A stretch of DNA of 8,906 nucleotides from Halieaceae bacterium UBA3479 (GTDB lineage Bacteria; Pseudomonadota; Gammaproteobacteria; Pseudomonadales; Halieaceae). The notes below the pieces were generated by a model. It was given only the letters and a program-made list of their open reading frames with translations. It was not told the origin of the DNA and did no database searches. A program made the position numbers and the translations under genes. Location of the stretch: positions 1-8,906 of the forward strand of contig DFQW01000129.1 in NCBI GenBank assembly GCA_002377985.1. Direction: 5' to 3'. Of the stretch, positions 1 through 6,713 are shown in pieces; position 1 is the first letter of the stretch; each line of letters starts with the position of its first letter.

Positions 1-215
1 CCGCGCCTCCCGCCCAGCATAATGCCCACTGCCGCATAAAAAAGCAGATCGCCCACCTGATCACGGTGCAAGGGTGAATGAGGCTGCATTACAGCGCGGC
101 GACGCGCGAGCCAGCATGCGAAAGCGAGGCCCGCAATATAGGTAAGTCCGTACCAGTGAATCTTTACCGGCCCCAGAGCAATCGCCACCGGGTCAATATC
201 GGGATACGCAAGCAC
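1..215 (-). CDS. lgt: Prolipoprotein diacylglyceryl transferase, N-terminal part (cut by window edge)
   Basis: Lgt is an inner-membrane enzyme that moves diacylglyceryl from phosphatidylglycerol to the lipobox cysteine of prolipoproteins, the first step of lipoprotein maturation. Only the first 71 codons are present; the gene continues beyond base 1. The GTG start (215-213) directly follows the TAA of ptsP, and no alternative start is nearby. The visible protein begins MLAYPDIDPVAIALGPVKIHW, then WYGLTYIAGLAFACWLARRR, the first membrane segment. It continues to DLLFYAAVGIMLGGRR, the start of the second segment and the conserved GGR turn. Tyr22 in HWYG aligns with E. coli Tyr26, reported as essential. 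The residue after GGR is Arg (codon CGC), where relatives usually have Leu, Ile or Val; this lies at the window edge and cannot be judged further. The ptsP-lgt order is the one seen in E. coli. Confidence 0.93.
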   Translation of the reverse strand, partial: MLAYPDIDPVAIALGPVKIHWYGLTYIAGLAFACWLARRRAVMQPHSPLHRDQVGDLLFYAAVGIMLGGRR

Positions 216-2504
216 TTAGACCGGCCCCCCACGGCGCAAAAAGCGATCCAGACCCCGATCACTCAGGGCAGAGCCCAGCGCTTGTAGTGCGTCCTGAGCT
301 GACCGCAATGTCATCAGGGAAATCATCAGCTGCTCAAGCTCAGCCCGCGTGAACGCGCTCAGCACGCGTTTTATGATCAATAAACTCCCCGCATTCATCG
401 ACAGCTGATCAAACCCCATGGCCACCAATAACGGTGCTGCAACCGGATCTCCTGCCAACTCACCGCAGAGGCTGACGGACTTTTGTTGCGCGTGCGCCGC
501 CTTAACGATATGCGCCAGCGCGGCAAGCACTGCCGGGTGCAGCGACTGGTAGAGCCCTGCGACCCGGGCATTGCCGCGATCCACCGCCAGTAAATACTGG
601 GTGAGATCATTTGACCCTACCGAGAGAAAATCCGCTTCCTCCGCCAAGGACTCCGCCAGATAGACCGCAGCCGGCACCTCTATCATCACGCCCAATGGCG
701 GAAAGACAGATGTGCAACCCTCGCTCAATACCTCCTCGTGACACCGGGCAATCAACTGTTGCGCTGCGCGCCACTCATCCATCGCTGTCACCATGGGCAG
801 CAAGATACGCAGGTTATCCAAACCCTCGTTTGCCCGCAGCATCGCGCGCACCTGCGTCAGGAATATTTCCGGATGATCGAGCGTGACCCGGATACCACGC
901 CAACCCAGAAACGGATTGGACTCCTCGATGGGAAAATAAGGCAACGATTTGTCTCCACCGATATCCAGAGTACGCATGGTCACCGGTAGCGGGTGAAAAG
1001 CCTCCAGCTGCTCGCGATAGAGCTGTCGCTGCTCTTCTTCGCTGGGAAACCGATCCCGCAATAAAAAGCTGACCTCGGTGCGATACAGTCCCACACCCTC
1101 GGCACCCAGCTCACGCGCCCGCTGCACATCAGCCACCACGCCGGTATTCACCCAAAGGGGTATCGCGACGCCATCTGACGTTGCCGCAGGCAGGTTGGCC
1201 AACGGGGCGAGCTCAGCGGATAACGCCCGGTCCTCGGCCAACAAAACCTCGAACCGAGCCAGTAAATCCACATGGGGATTCACATAAATGAGGCCGTTGT
1301 AGCCATCGACAACCAGTCTCTGATCCGGCATTTGCTTCAGCGGCAGATCCTCAACTCCCACTACCGCGGGAATACCCATCGCCCGGGCCAGAATTGCCGT
1401 ATGGCTATTGGCACTGCCTCGCATGGAAACAATGCCGGCCAGTCGATCCCGGGGAATTTCCCCCAACGTCGACGCAGTCAATTCCTCCGCCACCAGTATG
1501 GTTTGGGCCGGATAATCGATTTGCTGGCGAGAGGCGTCCTGCAAATATCCCAGCACGCGGGTACCCAGATCCCTCACATCCACCGCTCGCTCGCGCAAAT
1601 AGGAGTGCTCCATCCGTTCAAAATGTCGAATATGGCGCAACATCACCTGGCTGAGGGCACCCTGCGCCCACTCGCCGGACTTAATCAACGACGCGACTTC
1701 ACCACCGAGCGTTGAGTCATCGAGAATACTGAGGTACACGCCAAACAGGGCGTTGTCCTCGGGCCCCAACTCGGCTTTAAGATTTTCAGCCACCTGCTGA
1801 ATGTCTTCCCGCACGGCCGCCAGTGCCTCACGGAATGCCACCAGCTCTGCTCGACGATCGGTGGCCTGACGGGAGGGCACCGTCTGCAAATCGGCATGGG
1901 GCGACACCCAGGCCGCCGTGCCAATGCCAATGCCCGAGCAAGCCGCTACACCCGCCAGACGCGCTGCACTGCCCGAGACGCTCTCCGGCTGCGCCCCCGG
2001 CGAGGATGCTCTGCCAATAGCCCCCGCCAGTTCTGCATGCGCAATGAGGCCCGCTAACTGGGCGGATACCGTGATCAGAAAGGCCTCTTCCTCTTCGGAG
2101 AAGCGCCTTCTCTCACCCTGCTGCACGACCAGCACGCCCAAAAGGTCGCGCTGATGCACGATTGGCGCCCCGAGGAATGCGCTGAATGACTCCTCACCCA
2201 GACCCTCGATGAACTGAAATTGCGGATGCGCGCTGGCATCCTCTAGATTGAGGGGTTCCTCGCGGGTGGCGACCCAACCAACCAGACCCTCATCAAAGCC
2301 GAGACCGAATTGGCCGACCTTGTCGAGATTGAGACCCTCGGTAGCGCGAAACACCAGCTTTTGACTCTGCTTGTCATGCAAATAGACAGTACAGACATCG
2401 GTACTCATCGCCGCCCTGACCTGAGCGACAATCAGCACTAATGCTTCCTCGAGGGAATCTGCATCGTTAACGGCCTGAGTCAGGCGGCGCAGCGTCTCGA
2501 GCAT
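216..2504 (-). CDS. ptsP: PTS-Ntr enzyme I: GAF domain-containing phosphoenolpyruvate-protein phosphotransferase PtsP
   Basis: The 762-residue cytoplasmic protein matches EI-Ntr (about 750 aa in E. coli). EI-Ntr autophosphorylates from phosphoenolpyruvate and passes phosphate to NPr (PtsO) and then EIIA-Ntr (PtsN), a regulatory relay linked to nitrogen and potassium state. Residues about 15-158 form the N-terminal GAF domain (for example GLVGWVATREEPLNLEDA at 73-90), the part that separates PtsP from sugar-PTS enzyme I. Residues about 183-310 are the PEP-utiliser N domain. The swivelling phosphohistidine domain has its active His368 in GSANSHTAILARAMGIPA. The C-terminal TIM barrel carries TLDIGGDK (512-519), GLYRTE (472-477), NPFLGWRGIR (530-539), VGSNDLTQY (629-637) and catalytic Cys680 in LCGELAGD. 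All key residues are present. The ATG overlaps the rppH stop (TAATG), so translation is probably coupled. The TAA is immediately followed by the lgt GTG. Confidence 0.97.
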   Translation of the reverse strand: MLETLRRLTQAVNDADSLEEALVLIVAQVRAAMSTDVCTVYLHDKQSQKLVFRATEGLNLDKVGQFGLGFDEGLVGWVATREEPLNLEDASAHPQFQFIEGLGEESFSAFLGAPIVHQRDLLGVLVVQQGERRRFSEEEEAFLITVSAQLAGLIAHAELAGAIGRASSPGAQPESVSGSAARLAGVAACSGIGIGTAAWVSPHADLQTVPSRQATDRRAELVAFREALAAVREDIQQVAENLKAELGPEDNALFGVYLSILDDSTLGGEVASLIKSGEWAQGALSQVMLRHIRHFERMEHSYLRERAVDVRDLGTRVLGYLQDASRQQIDYPAQTILVAEELTASTLGEIPRDRLAGIVSMRGSANSHTAILARAMGIPAVVGVEDLPLKQMPDQRLVVDGYNGLIYVNPHVDLLARFEVLLAEDRALSAELAPLANLPAATSDGVAIPLWVNTGVVADVQRARELGAEGVGLYRTEVSFLLRDRFPSEEEQRQLYREQLEAFHPLPVTMRTLDIGGDKSLPYFPIEESNPFLGWRGIRVTLDHPEIFLTQVRAMLRANEGLDNLRILLPMVTAMDEWRAAQQLIARCHEEVLSEGCTSVFPPLGVMIEVPAAVYLAESLAEEADFLSVGSNDLTQYLLAVDRGNARVAGLYQSLHPAVLAALAHIVKAAHAQQKSVSLCGELAGDPVAAPLLVAMGFDQLSMNAGSLLIIKRVLSAFTRAELEQLMISLMTLRSAQDALQALGSALSDRGLDRFLRRGGPV

Positions 2505-3016
2505 TATCGCCTCCGCCTGCGCTTTCTGGCGGCTTTGCGCGGCGGCGACAGGCGGCCCGCCAACTGGGTGAGGGCCTGCCGATAAACTTCCTGCTTGAAA
2601 TCAACCACGGCGGTAACGGGATACCAAAAGCTCACCCAGCGCCAGTGATCGAACTCGGGGTCTGCGTGGGCATCCAGACGAATATTGCTCTCAGGGGCAA
2701 CCAGACGGAGTAAAAACCAGATTTGCTTCTGTCCGACACAGACCGGCGCTTCGGTCTTTCGGACATACTTCTTTGGCAAGCGATAGCGCAGCCACCCGGA
2801 AGTCCGACCCAATATCGTGACCGCGTCTGGTAACAGCCCCACTTCCTCCTCGAGCTCGCGATACATAGCGTGTTCGGGGCTCTCATCGCGATGCACCCCG
2901 CCCTGGGGGAACTGCCAAGAATCCTTGCCATTAATCCTGCGCCCCCACAGTACCTGGTCCTCTTGATTACAAATGACGATCCCGACGTTGGGTCTAAACC
3001 CTTCGCTGTCGATCAC
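2504..3016 (-). CDS. rppH: RNA 5'-pyrophosphohydrolase, Nudix family
   Basis: RppH removes pyrophosphate from the 5' end of triphosphorylated transcripts, which opens mRNA to RNase E decay. I place the start at GTG 3016-3014, giving 170 aa beginning [17 protein letters not shown], which aligns with the start of E. coli RppH ([17 protein letters not shown]). The frame is open upstream to a TTG at 3145, but those 43 residues have no counterpart in the family. The Nudix box spans residues 39-61 and fits Gx5Ex7REUxEExGU completely: Gly39, Glu45, Arg53-Glu54-Leu55, Glu57-Glu58, Gly60. Other family blocks are SWQFPQGG (33-40), [13 protein letters not shown] (74-86), [13 protein letters not shown] (91-103) and [14 protein letters not shown] (121-134). 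The C-terminus is very basic ([10 protein letters not shown]); E. coli RppH also ends basic. A modest Shine-Dalgarno candidate (AGGGGA) lies rather far upstream. The gene overlaps ptsP by one base. Confidence 0.95.
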   Translation of the reverse strand: MIDSEGFRPNVGIVICNQEDQVLWGRRINGKDSWQFPQGGVHRDESPEHAMYRELEEEVGLLPDAVTILGRTSGWLRYRLPKKYVRKTEAPVCVGQKQIWFLLRLVAPESNIRLDAHADPEFDHWRWVSFWYPVTAVVDFKQEVYRQALTQLAGRLSPPRKAARKRRRRR

Positions 3017-3173
3017 GCGCTCGCTGTCATTCCCCTGATCCAAGATGGCAAACCTTAATTGGGTGATTGAGTCACGCCGGATTTTGGCGCAAGCTCCCGA
3101 CCCGTATTCTTCCACACATCCTCGCCGGCGGCACTCGGGCAACAACTTTATTTAGGCAAAGGAATTTCACGTC
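3017..3173. other. Divergent intergenic region between rppH and the HAD-IB gene
   Basis: This 157-nt gap must hold the start signals for both the rppH-ptsP-lgt operon and the plus-strand phosphatase gene. I find no convincing sigma70 promoter on either strand. The best plus-strand -10 candidate is TATTCT at 3105-3110, but the hexamer 17 bp upstream (TTTTGG) is poor. A ribosome binding site AAAGGA at 3158-3163 precedes the ATG at 3174 and is credible. Short palindromes (GTGA/TCAC around 3063-3075, CGCC/GGCG around 3075-3089) are too small to interpret. Confidence 0.5.
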
Positions 3174-3848
3174 ATGTCACTAGCCATATTCGATCTGGAC
3201 AACACGTTGCTGGCTGGCGACTCCGACCACCGCTGGGGAGAGTTTCTCTGCGCGAAAAATTTGACTTCGGCGGATGACTACCGTCTCCGCAACGATCAAT
3301 TTTATGCCGAATACCAAGCCGGTTCTCTGGATATGCATGCCTACCTGAGCTTCGTGTTGGCGCCGCTGCGAGGGAAGAGCCGAACCGAAGTTCAGGCGCT
3401 GCAACATGAGTTTGTCCGCGACTGTGTCGAACCCATGCTACTGGACAAGGCCTTTGCGCTGATCAATCAGCACCGCATCGCGGGTGATAGGCTGCTGTTA
3501 ATGACTGCAACGCATACCGTCGTCGCCGAACCCGTGGCGGCGCGCCTGGGCTTTGAGCAATGGCTGTGCAGTGGTGTGGGCATCGACCAGGATCACTACA
3601 CCGGAGAGCCAGAGGGACTACCCTGTTTTCAGGAAGGGAAAATTATTCACCTTGAGCAGTGGCGCGCCAAATGGGTCGGCACGACGCAACCCCTGCCCGC
3701 AATGGAAGACACCTGGTTTTACTCCGACTCACACAATGACCTGCCCTTACTGAGCGCAGTGGGTCACCCCGTTGCCGTTGACCCCGATCCCACGCTGAGG
3801 CGTCACGCCGAAGATAACAGCTGGTCAATCCTCTCGTTGCGGGACTGA
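3174..3848 (+). CDS. HAD-superfamily subfamily IB phosphatase (SerB-like; possible histidinol-phosphatase)
   Basis: A 224-residue soluble hydrolase with all four HAD motifs. Motif I is FDLDNTLL, with nucleophile Asp7, acid/base Asp9 and Thr11. Motif II is Thr111 in LLLMTATHT. Motif III is probably Lys156 in FQEGKIIHL. Motif IV is YSDSHNDLPLL, with Asp185 and Asp189 for Mg2+. The helical cap between motifs I and II (about residues 15-95) gives the C1-cap layout of phosphoserine-phosphatase-like enzymes. As I recall, a Pseudomonas homologue (PA0335) lies beside rppH and ptsP and has been reported as a histidinol-phosphate phosphatase. That makes histidine synthesis a candidate role, with phosphoserine or another small phosphate ester as the alternative; the sequence alone does not settle the substrate. 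The ATG at 3174 has AAAGGA 10 nt upstream. It diverges from rppH and converges on gcvH, with 15 nt between the stops. Confidence 0.9.
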   Translation: MSLAIFDLDNTLLAGDSDHRWGEFLCAKNLTSADDYRLRNDQFYAEYQAGSLDMHAYLSFVLAPLRGKSRTEVQALQHEFVRDCVEPMLLDKAFALINQHRIAGDRLLLMTATHTVVAEPVAARLGFEQWLCSGVGIDQDHYTGEPEGLPCFQEGKIIHLEQWRAKWVGTTQPLPAMEDTWFYSDSHNDLPLLSAVGHPVAVDPDPTLRRHAEDNSWSILSLRD

Positions 3849-3863
3849 AAACCCCCATGCGCT

Positions 3864-4250
3864 TTACGCGCTTTGCTTTGCCTGATAGCTCGCCGCGTTC
3901 AGCAGCGTTTCGAGTTGCTGGAGATCCTGTGGCGCTAGCCGATAAAACCAACCTTTGCCATAGGGGTCTTCGTTGATCTGCTCTGGCGCGTCGACCAGAG
4001 CCTCGTTGATAGCGGTTACAGTGCCGGCCACGGGCGCAAAGATATCCGATGCCGCTTTCACCGACTCAACGATACCCGCTTGCGCACCCGCTAGGACTAC
4101 AGTCCCCACCGGCGGCAACTCGACGTACACCACGTCGCCCAACGCTTGTTGGGCGTGGTCGGTAATACCGACCGTAACGGACCCGTCGTCTTCACGCCGC
4201 GCCCACTCATGGGTATCGGCATAAAACAATTCTTCGGGATGCAGACTCAT
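3864..4250 (-). CDS. gcvH: Glycine cleavage system H protein
   Basis: GcvH is the cytoplasmic carrier whose lipoyl arm receives the aminomethyl group from glycine at the P protein (GcvP) and presents it to the T protein (GcvT). The protein has 128 aa, a normal length. The lipoylation site is Lys65 in [18 protein letters not shown]. Other family blocks are [11 protein letters not shown] (10-20), [20 protein letters not shown] (27-46) and the C-terminal [13 protein letters not shown] segment. The ATG at 4250 has a clear AGGAG 7 nt upstream. It follows ubiI at 50 nt and is the last gene of the ygfB-pepP-ubiH-ubiI run. In E. coli the ubi genes sit next to gcvT-gcvH-gcvP; here neither gcvT nor gcvP is adjacent, so they must lie elsewhere if the system is complete. 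Confidence 0.97.
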   Translation of the reverse strand: MSLHPEELFYADTHEWARREDDGSVTVGITDHAQQALGDVVYVELPPVGTVVLAGAQAGIVESVKAASDIFAPVAGTVTAINEALVDAPEQINEDPYGKGWFYRLAPQDLQQLETLLNAASYQAKQSA

Positions 4251-4280
4251 GACGTTCTCCTACTCAAATGAGACCTGATA

Positions 4281-4304
4281 CTGAAGTCGTGGCGACGACC
4301 TCAG
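4281..4304 (-). other. Intercistronic RNA hairpin between ubiI and gcvH
   Basis: On the minus strand the sequence forms a 10-bp stem, CTGAGGTCGT paired with ACGACTTCAG, around a CGCC tetraloop. Nine pairs are Watson-Crick and one is G-U in the minus-strand RNA. In plus-strand RNA the same position would be an A-C mismatch, so the structure favours the operon transcript. The stem contains the ubiI stop codon (TGA, 4303-4301) and ends about 30 nt before the gcvH start. No U-run follows, so it is not a typical intrinsic terminator. An mRNA processing or stability element is more likely. Confidence 0.6.
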
Positions 4305-5506
4305 CTAATAGCATGACGCATGAACCAGCGCTTCAGCCAGCCTTGTTGGTCTACCATATTCAACCCCAGATTCCTGCTAACCACCGCCAGAGGGTTCAAG
4401 GTACCAAAACCTCGTTTGAAGCCTTCCATTGCCGCCATCATCGCGAGGTTCTCGGTCTTGCGTCGCCGCTGATAGCGGCGCAGAGGCACAGCACTGGAGA
4501 GCGCCAACCCCCCCGCTCGTGACGCTACAAGCTCTTCTGTCAGCACAGCAACATCGGTCAATCCGAGATTGATCCCCTGGCCGGCCAACGGATGAAAACT
4601 GTGGGCCGCATCGGCCACCAGGGCAAAGCTCTCGTCGCAATAGTCGAGCGCATGGGCCTGCGACAGGGGGAAACTGGCTCGGGGCCCCACGGAACCAGCA
4701 ACTGGGCCTGAGGGCCCCATGGCCCGATTCAGCGCATCGACAAATGCCCTGTCGGACAGGTCCACCACCCGACGATGTGCGGCATTATCCAAAGACCAGA
4801 CAATGGCGACTTTGTGCGGATCTGCCAAGGGCAGCATGGCAAGGGGACCCGACTCCAGAAAAACCTGCCAACACGTCTCGGCATGGTCGCAGTCTAACTC
4901 CACGGTAGCGACAATCGCGGTTTGTGCATAACTCCATTCGCGCGTGGGCATGCCCAGCAATTGCCTTGCCTTGGAACGCGCGCCATCTGCGCCGATCACC
5001 AGATCCGCATGGAACTGAACACCGTTTGCACAGGTGACTGACCATCCTGGGTCAGCGGGAGCCATTGCCTCCAGCGCGTGCTCCCAACAAAACGAGACGT
5101 CAGGCAGGGTCTGTGCGCTCTGCAGCAAGGCCTGAAGTATCTCCCGGTTCTCAACAATATGACCCAGGCTAGGAACATCGATCTCGTCCGCATGGAAAGC
5201 AATACGGCCACTGCCGTTGGCATCCCACACGCGCATGGCACCATAGGGCCCTGCTCTATGAGACACAGCCCCTTTCCAGGCACCGATCGATTCAAGAAAT
5301 GCGATCGAGGCCGGTGTTAACGCACTGACACGCAGATCCCAATCGCTCAATTCTTTACCCGGCGGCGCGTGTGCGGGACGGCTGGCTCCGTCGATGACCG
5401 TCACGCTAAAACCTTCATATCCCAGAGCCGTCGCCAGGGACAGACCCGCGATTCCACTACCAATAATCAGTATATCTGTGCTGTTTGCCTGACCTAAGTC
5501 ATGCAT
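4301..5506 (-). CDS. ubiI: UbiH/UbiF/VisC-family FAD monooxygenase, most likely 2-octaprenylphenol 5-hydroxylase UbiI
   Basis: A 401-residue flavoprotein of the UbiH/COQ6 family that hydroxylates the aromatic ring during ubiquinone synthesis, at the membrane-associated Ubi complex. The N-terminal Rossmann motif is GSGIAG (16-21). The DG motif is complete as GADGARS (172-178). The third FAD motif reads ADAAHSFHPLAGQGINLG (298-315), with Ala298 replacing the usual Gly of the GD motif. The blocks YGAMRVWDANGSGRIAF and LGHIVEN, and LADPHKVAIVWSL (227-239), resemble E. coli UbiI more than UbiF or UbiH. UbiI (C5 hydroxylation) is therefore the preferred call, but paralogue assignment from sequence alone is not certain. 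The ATG at 5506 has GGAG about 6 nt upstream and overlaps the end of ubiH by 8 nt. A second ATG at 5502 is out of frame. Confidence 0.9.
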   Translation of the reverse strand: MHDLGQANSTDILIIGSGIAGLSLATALGYEGFSVTVIDGASRPAHAPPGKELSDWDLRVSALTPASIAFLESIGAWKGAVSHRAGPYGAMRVWDANGSGRIAFHADEIDVPSLGHIVENREILQALLQSAQTLPDVSFCWEHALEAMAPADPGWSVTCANGVQFHADLVIGADGARSKARQLLGMPTREWSYAQTAIVATVELDCDHAETCWQVFLESGPLAMLPLADPHKVAIVWSLDNAAHRRVVDLSDRAFVDALNRAMGPSGPVAGSVGPRASFPLSQAHALDYCDESFALVADAAHSFHPLAGQGINLGLTDVAVLTEELVASRAGGLALSSAVPLRRYQRRRKTENLAMMAAMEGFKRGFGTLNPLAVVSRNLGLNMVDQQGWLKRWFMRHAIS

Positions 5507-6713
5507 GGCGCACTCCAGTCCCGAGGCGCGCTATTTGCGCCCGGGCGCCAGGCACCAGATCCAGCAGCGCCAGCGAGGCATTGCGCGGACCATCGAGCAG
5601 AGGGCCTCGACGGTTAAAGAGGGTGGCCAGCAAATCCGTGCTGTTGGTCAAAAACTGCTGCTCGGTCGACGCCGGCTGCAAATAGCCGCGCAGACTGTTT
5701 GCGCGGGCCAAGGGTTGACCATTCGCGAGGGCCCTCCCCAGCGTTTCAGCGAGGAGGTCAGCTTCTCTCAGGGACAGGTTGAGGCCCTGCCCGGCAACGG
5801 GGTGTAGCGTATGGGCGGCATTGCCAACCAGTAAGAATCCTCTGCGCAATTGCTCACAGGCCAGGCTTCGCATCAGCGGCCATTGGCTTCGTTTTCCCAC
5901 TGCACGCACAGCGCCGAGTCGCCAGCCAAAGGCGTCCTGAAACCGGGCACAGAATCCTTCATCCTCCAAAGACATGAGGGTCTCGACCGCATCGTCAGGG
6001 ACCGACCACACCACGTTGTACCGCTGCTCCTGACGCCGGGTCGACGGCAGCGGTAGCACCGCGAGAGGACCATGCTGGGTAAATCGCTCAAAGGCGCACC
6101 CACCCTGTTGCCCGGGAAAAATCGCATTGAACACAACAGCGTGGGTATCGCTTGGCCGCTGCTGAATGCCAATACCCAAAGCCTCAAACCACTCTGGCGT
6201 GACACCCGAGGCCAGGAGAATCAGGTCTGCCTCCACTATTTCACCATCTTCGGTCTCCACCCCCGGGGAGCCCTCTTCCGTGCGCAGGCGGGTGCACCGC
6301 ACCGGCGCGCGTACCGACACGCCCAATGCCTGCGCGCGCTCCAGCAAGTGACGCCCTAAATCATGGTTTTCCGCAACAAAACCAAGGGCATCGGTATCGA
6401 GATCCCGAGCCTGCATCAACGTACTGCCAAAGTGGCCGCGGTGGGACACGTGGATATCCCGGATCACGCCACACTCGGGGGCCAGCGCAGGCCAGATGCC
6501 CCAGTCCTTGAGCAAAGCGACCGAGTGTAAATTGAGGGCTGATGCACGGGTATCGAGGGGATTAGGGGTGCCGGATTTAAAGGCCTGTGCCTCAAGCAAC
6601 GTTACCTTTAACGAGGCGCCAGATAGCGCCTCTCCCGCGCGGGCAATGGCCACGGCGAACGCAAGGCCCGCCAAACCACCGCCGAGTATCAGAATGCGTG
6701 GGGTTGGCGTCAC
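5499..6713 (-). CDS. ubiH: 2-octaprenyl-6-methoxyphenol hydroxylase
   Basis: A 404-residue FAD monooxygenase of ubiquinone synthesis; UbiH performs the C1 hydroxylation. UbiH-specific blocks are clear: IHVSHRGHFG (87-96), FERFTQHGPLAVLPL (208-222), FQDAFGWRLG (258-267) and LVGNAAHTLHPVAGQGLNL (295-313). The GN in place of GD in that last motif is also found in E. coli UbiH. The Rossmann motif is GGGLAG (11-16). An oddity is the central DG motif: where relatives read AADGxxS, this protein has LASGVTP (167-173), losing the Asp and the Ser; the spacing is unchanged. I place the start at GTG 6713-6711, which overlaps the pepP stop as GTGA (4 nt). The stop overlaps the start of ubiI. The order pepP-ubiH-ubiI is conserved in gammaproteobacteria. 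Confidence 0.95.
   Translation of the reverse strand: MTPTPRILILGGGLAGLAFAVAIARAGEALSGASLKVTLLEAQAFKSGTPNPLDTRASALNLHSVALLKDWGIWPALAPECGVIRDIHVSHRGHFGSTLMQARDLDTDALGFVAENHDLGRHLLERAQALGVSVRAPVRCTRLRTEEGSPGVETEDGEIVEADLILLASGVTPEWFEALGIGIQQRPSDTHAVVFNAIFPGQQGGCAFERFTQHGPLAVLPLPSTRRQEQRYNVVWSVPDDAVETLMSLEDEGFCARFQDAFGWRLGAVRAVGKRSQWPLMRSLACEQLRRGFLLVGNAAHTLHPVAGQGLNLSLREADLLAETLGRALANGQPLARANSLRGYLQPASTEQQFLTNSTDLLATLFNRRGPLLDGPRNASLALLDLVPGARAQIARLGTGVRHA

Noticed and set aside
31..60. Suspected frameshift in lgt at a homopolymer run
   Set aside because: Counting the run (six A on the plus strand) gives an intact frame reading DLLFYAAVGIMLGG, as expected for Lgt.
1272..1715. Plus-strand open frame of 147 codons opposite ptsP
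   Set aside because: It lies wholly antisense to a well-supported gene, shows no recognisable motif, and follows from high GC content.
3082..3110. Possible plus-strand promoter TTTTGG/TATTCT for the HAD gene
   Set aside because: The -35 match is poor and the -10 only moderate, so it is not strong enough to list as a promoter.
3017..3145. N-terminal extension of rppH from TTG 3145
   Set aside because: The 43 extra residues have no family counterpart, and GTG 3016 matches the known RppH start.
3859..3871. GCGC-TTTAC-GCGC hairpin as a terminator for gcvH or the HAD gene
   Set aside because: The stem has only four pairs and there is no clean U-run on either side.
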